Below, piece after piece: positions 5,567-5,577 of a DNA stretch of 5,577 nt. The notes beneath the pieces were generated by a model. It was not told the DNA's origin. It did no database searches and saw only the letters and a program-made list of their open reading frames with translations. The DNA lies in NCBI GenBank assembly GCA_034436035.1, contig DAOTVW010000349.1, forward strand, positions 1 through 5,577, written 5' to 3'. The stretch comes from UBA4823 sp034436035 (lineage in GTDB: Bacteria > Chloroflexota > Anaerolineae > Anaerolineales > UBA4823). Positions within the stretch are counted from its first letter, which is position 1. The number at the start of each line of letters is the position of its first letter. The position numbers were made by a program, and so were the translations under genes.

Positions 5567-5577
5567 AAAATCCTCCG

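Overview
The window reads as a piece of an environmental bacterial chromosome. All supported genes lie on the minus strand, and each well-placed start has a Shine-Dalgarno sequence. The intergenic repeat block, a SurE, a GT87-type membrane glycosyltransferase and a two-lobed GNAT protein would suit the Chloroflexota (Anaerolineae-like). That is a weak inference from gene style, not from a marker gene.

Layout, left to right. Positions 1-438 hold no gene but an array of short repeats with an odd palindromic core (CCTGACAGG) in both orientations, including a 109-bp unit present twice with one mismatch. The array runs into the 3' end of a zinc-dependent NADP-type alcohol dehydrogenase/aldehyde reductase (422-1441) and supplies its last codons and stop. 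After a 387-bp gap come a four-helix membrane protein of unknown function (1829-2209) and a GNAT acetyltransferase (2281-3159). These two look like an operon read from a near-ideal sigma70 promoter at 3338-3365, with a likely small terminator at 1801-1826. Next, upstream in transcription, are a GT87-like polytopic glycosyltransferase (3552-4430) with a small overlapping ORF at its 5' side (4427-4558), an AT-rich spacer, and a complete surE (4799-5566).

The most informative observations concern gene integrity. The GNAT ORF stops at TAG, but the same frame then stays open for 24 more codons and ends in a TGA that forms an exact ATGA overlap with the next gene. This suggests a recent nonsense change, a sequencing error or readthrough. 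The GT87 gene starts at a TTG and lacks the first membrane helix. The short ORF just upstream has a strong Shine-Dalgarno and would join it in frame if one T were added at the junction. Two such lesions in 2.4 kb mean either local gene decay or uneven sequence quality.

I see no defence system, mobile element with a transposase, CRISPR array, RNA gene or obvious new multi-gene system. The genes look like ordinary housekeeping and accessory functions. The unusual part is the repeat array and its invasion of a coding end.
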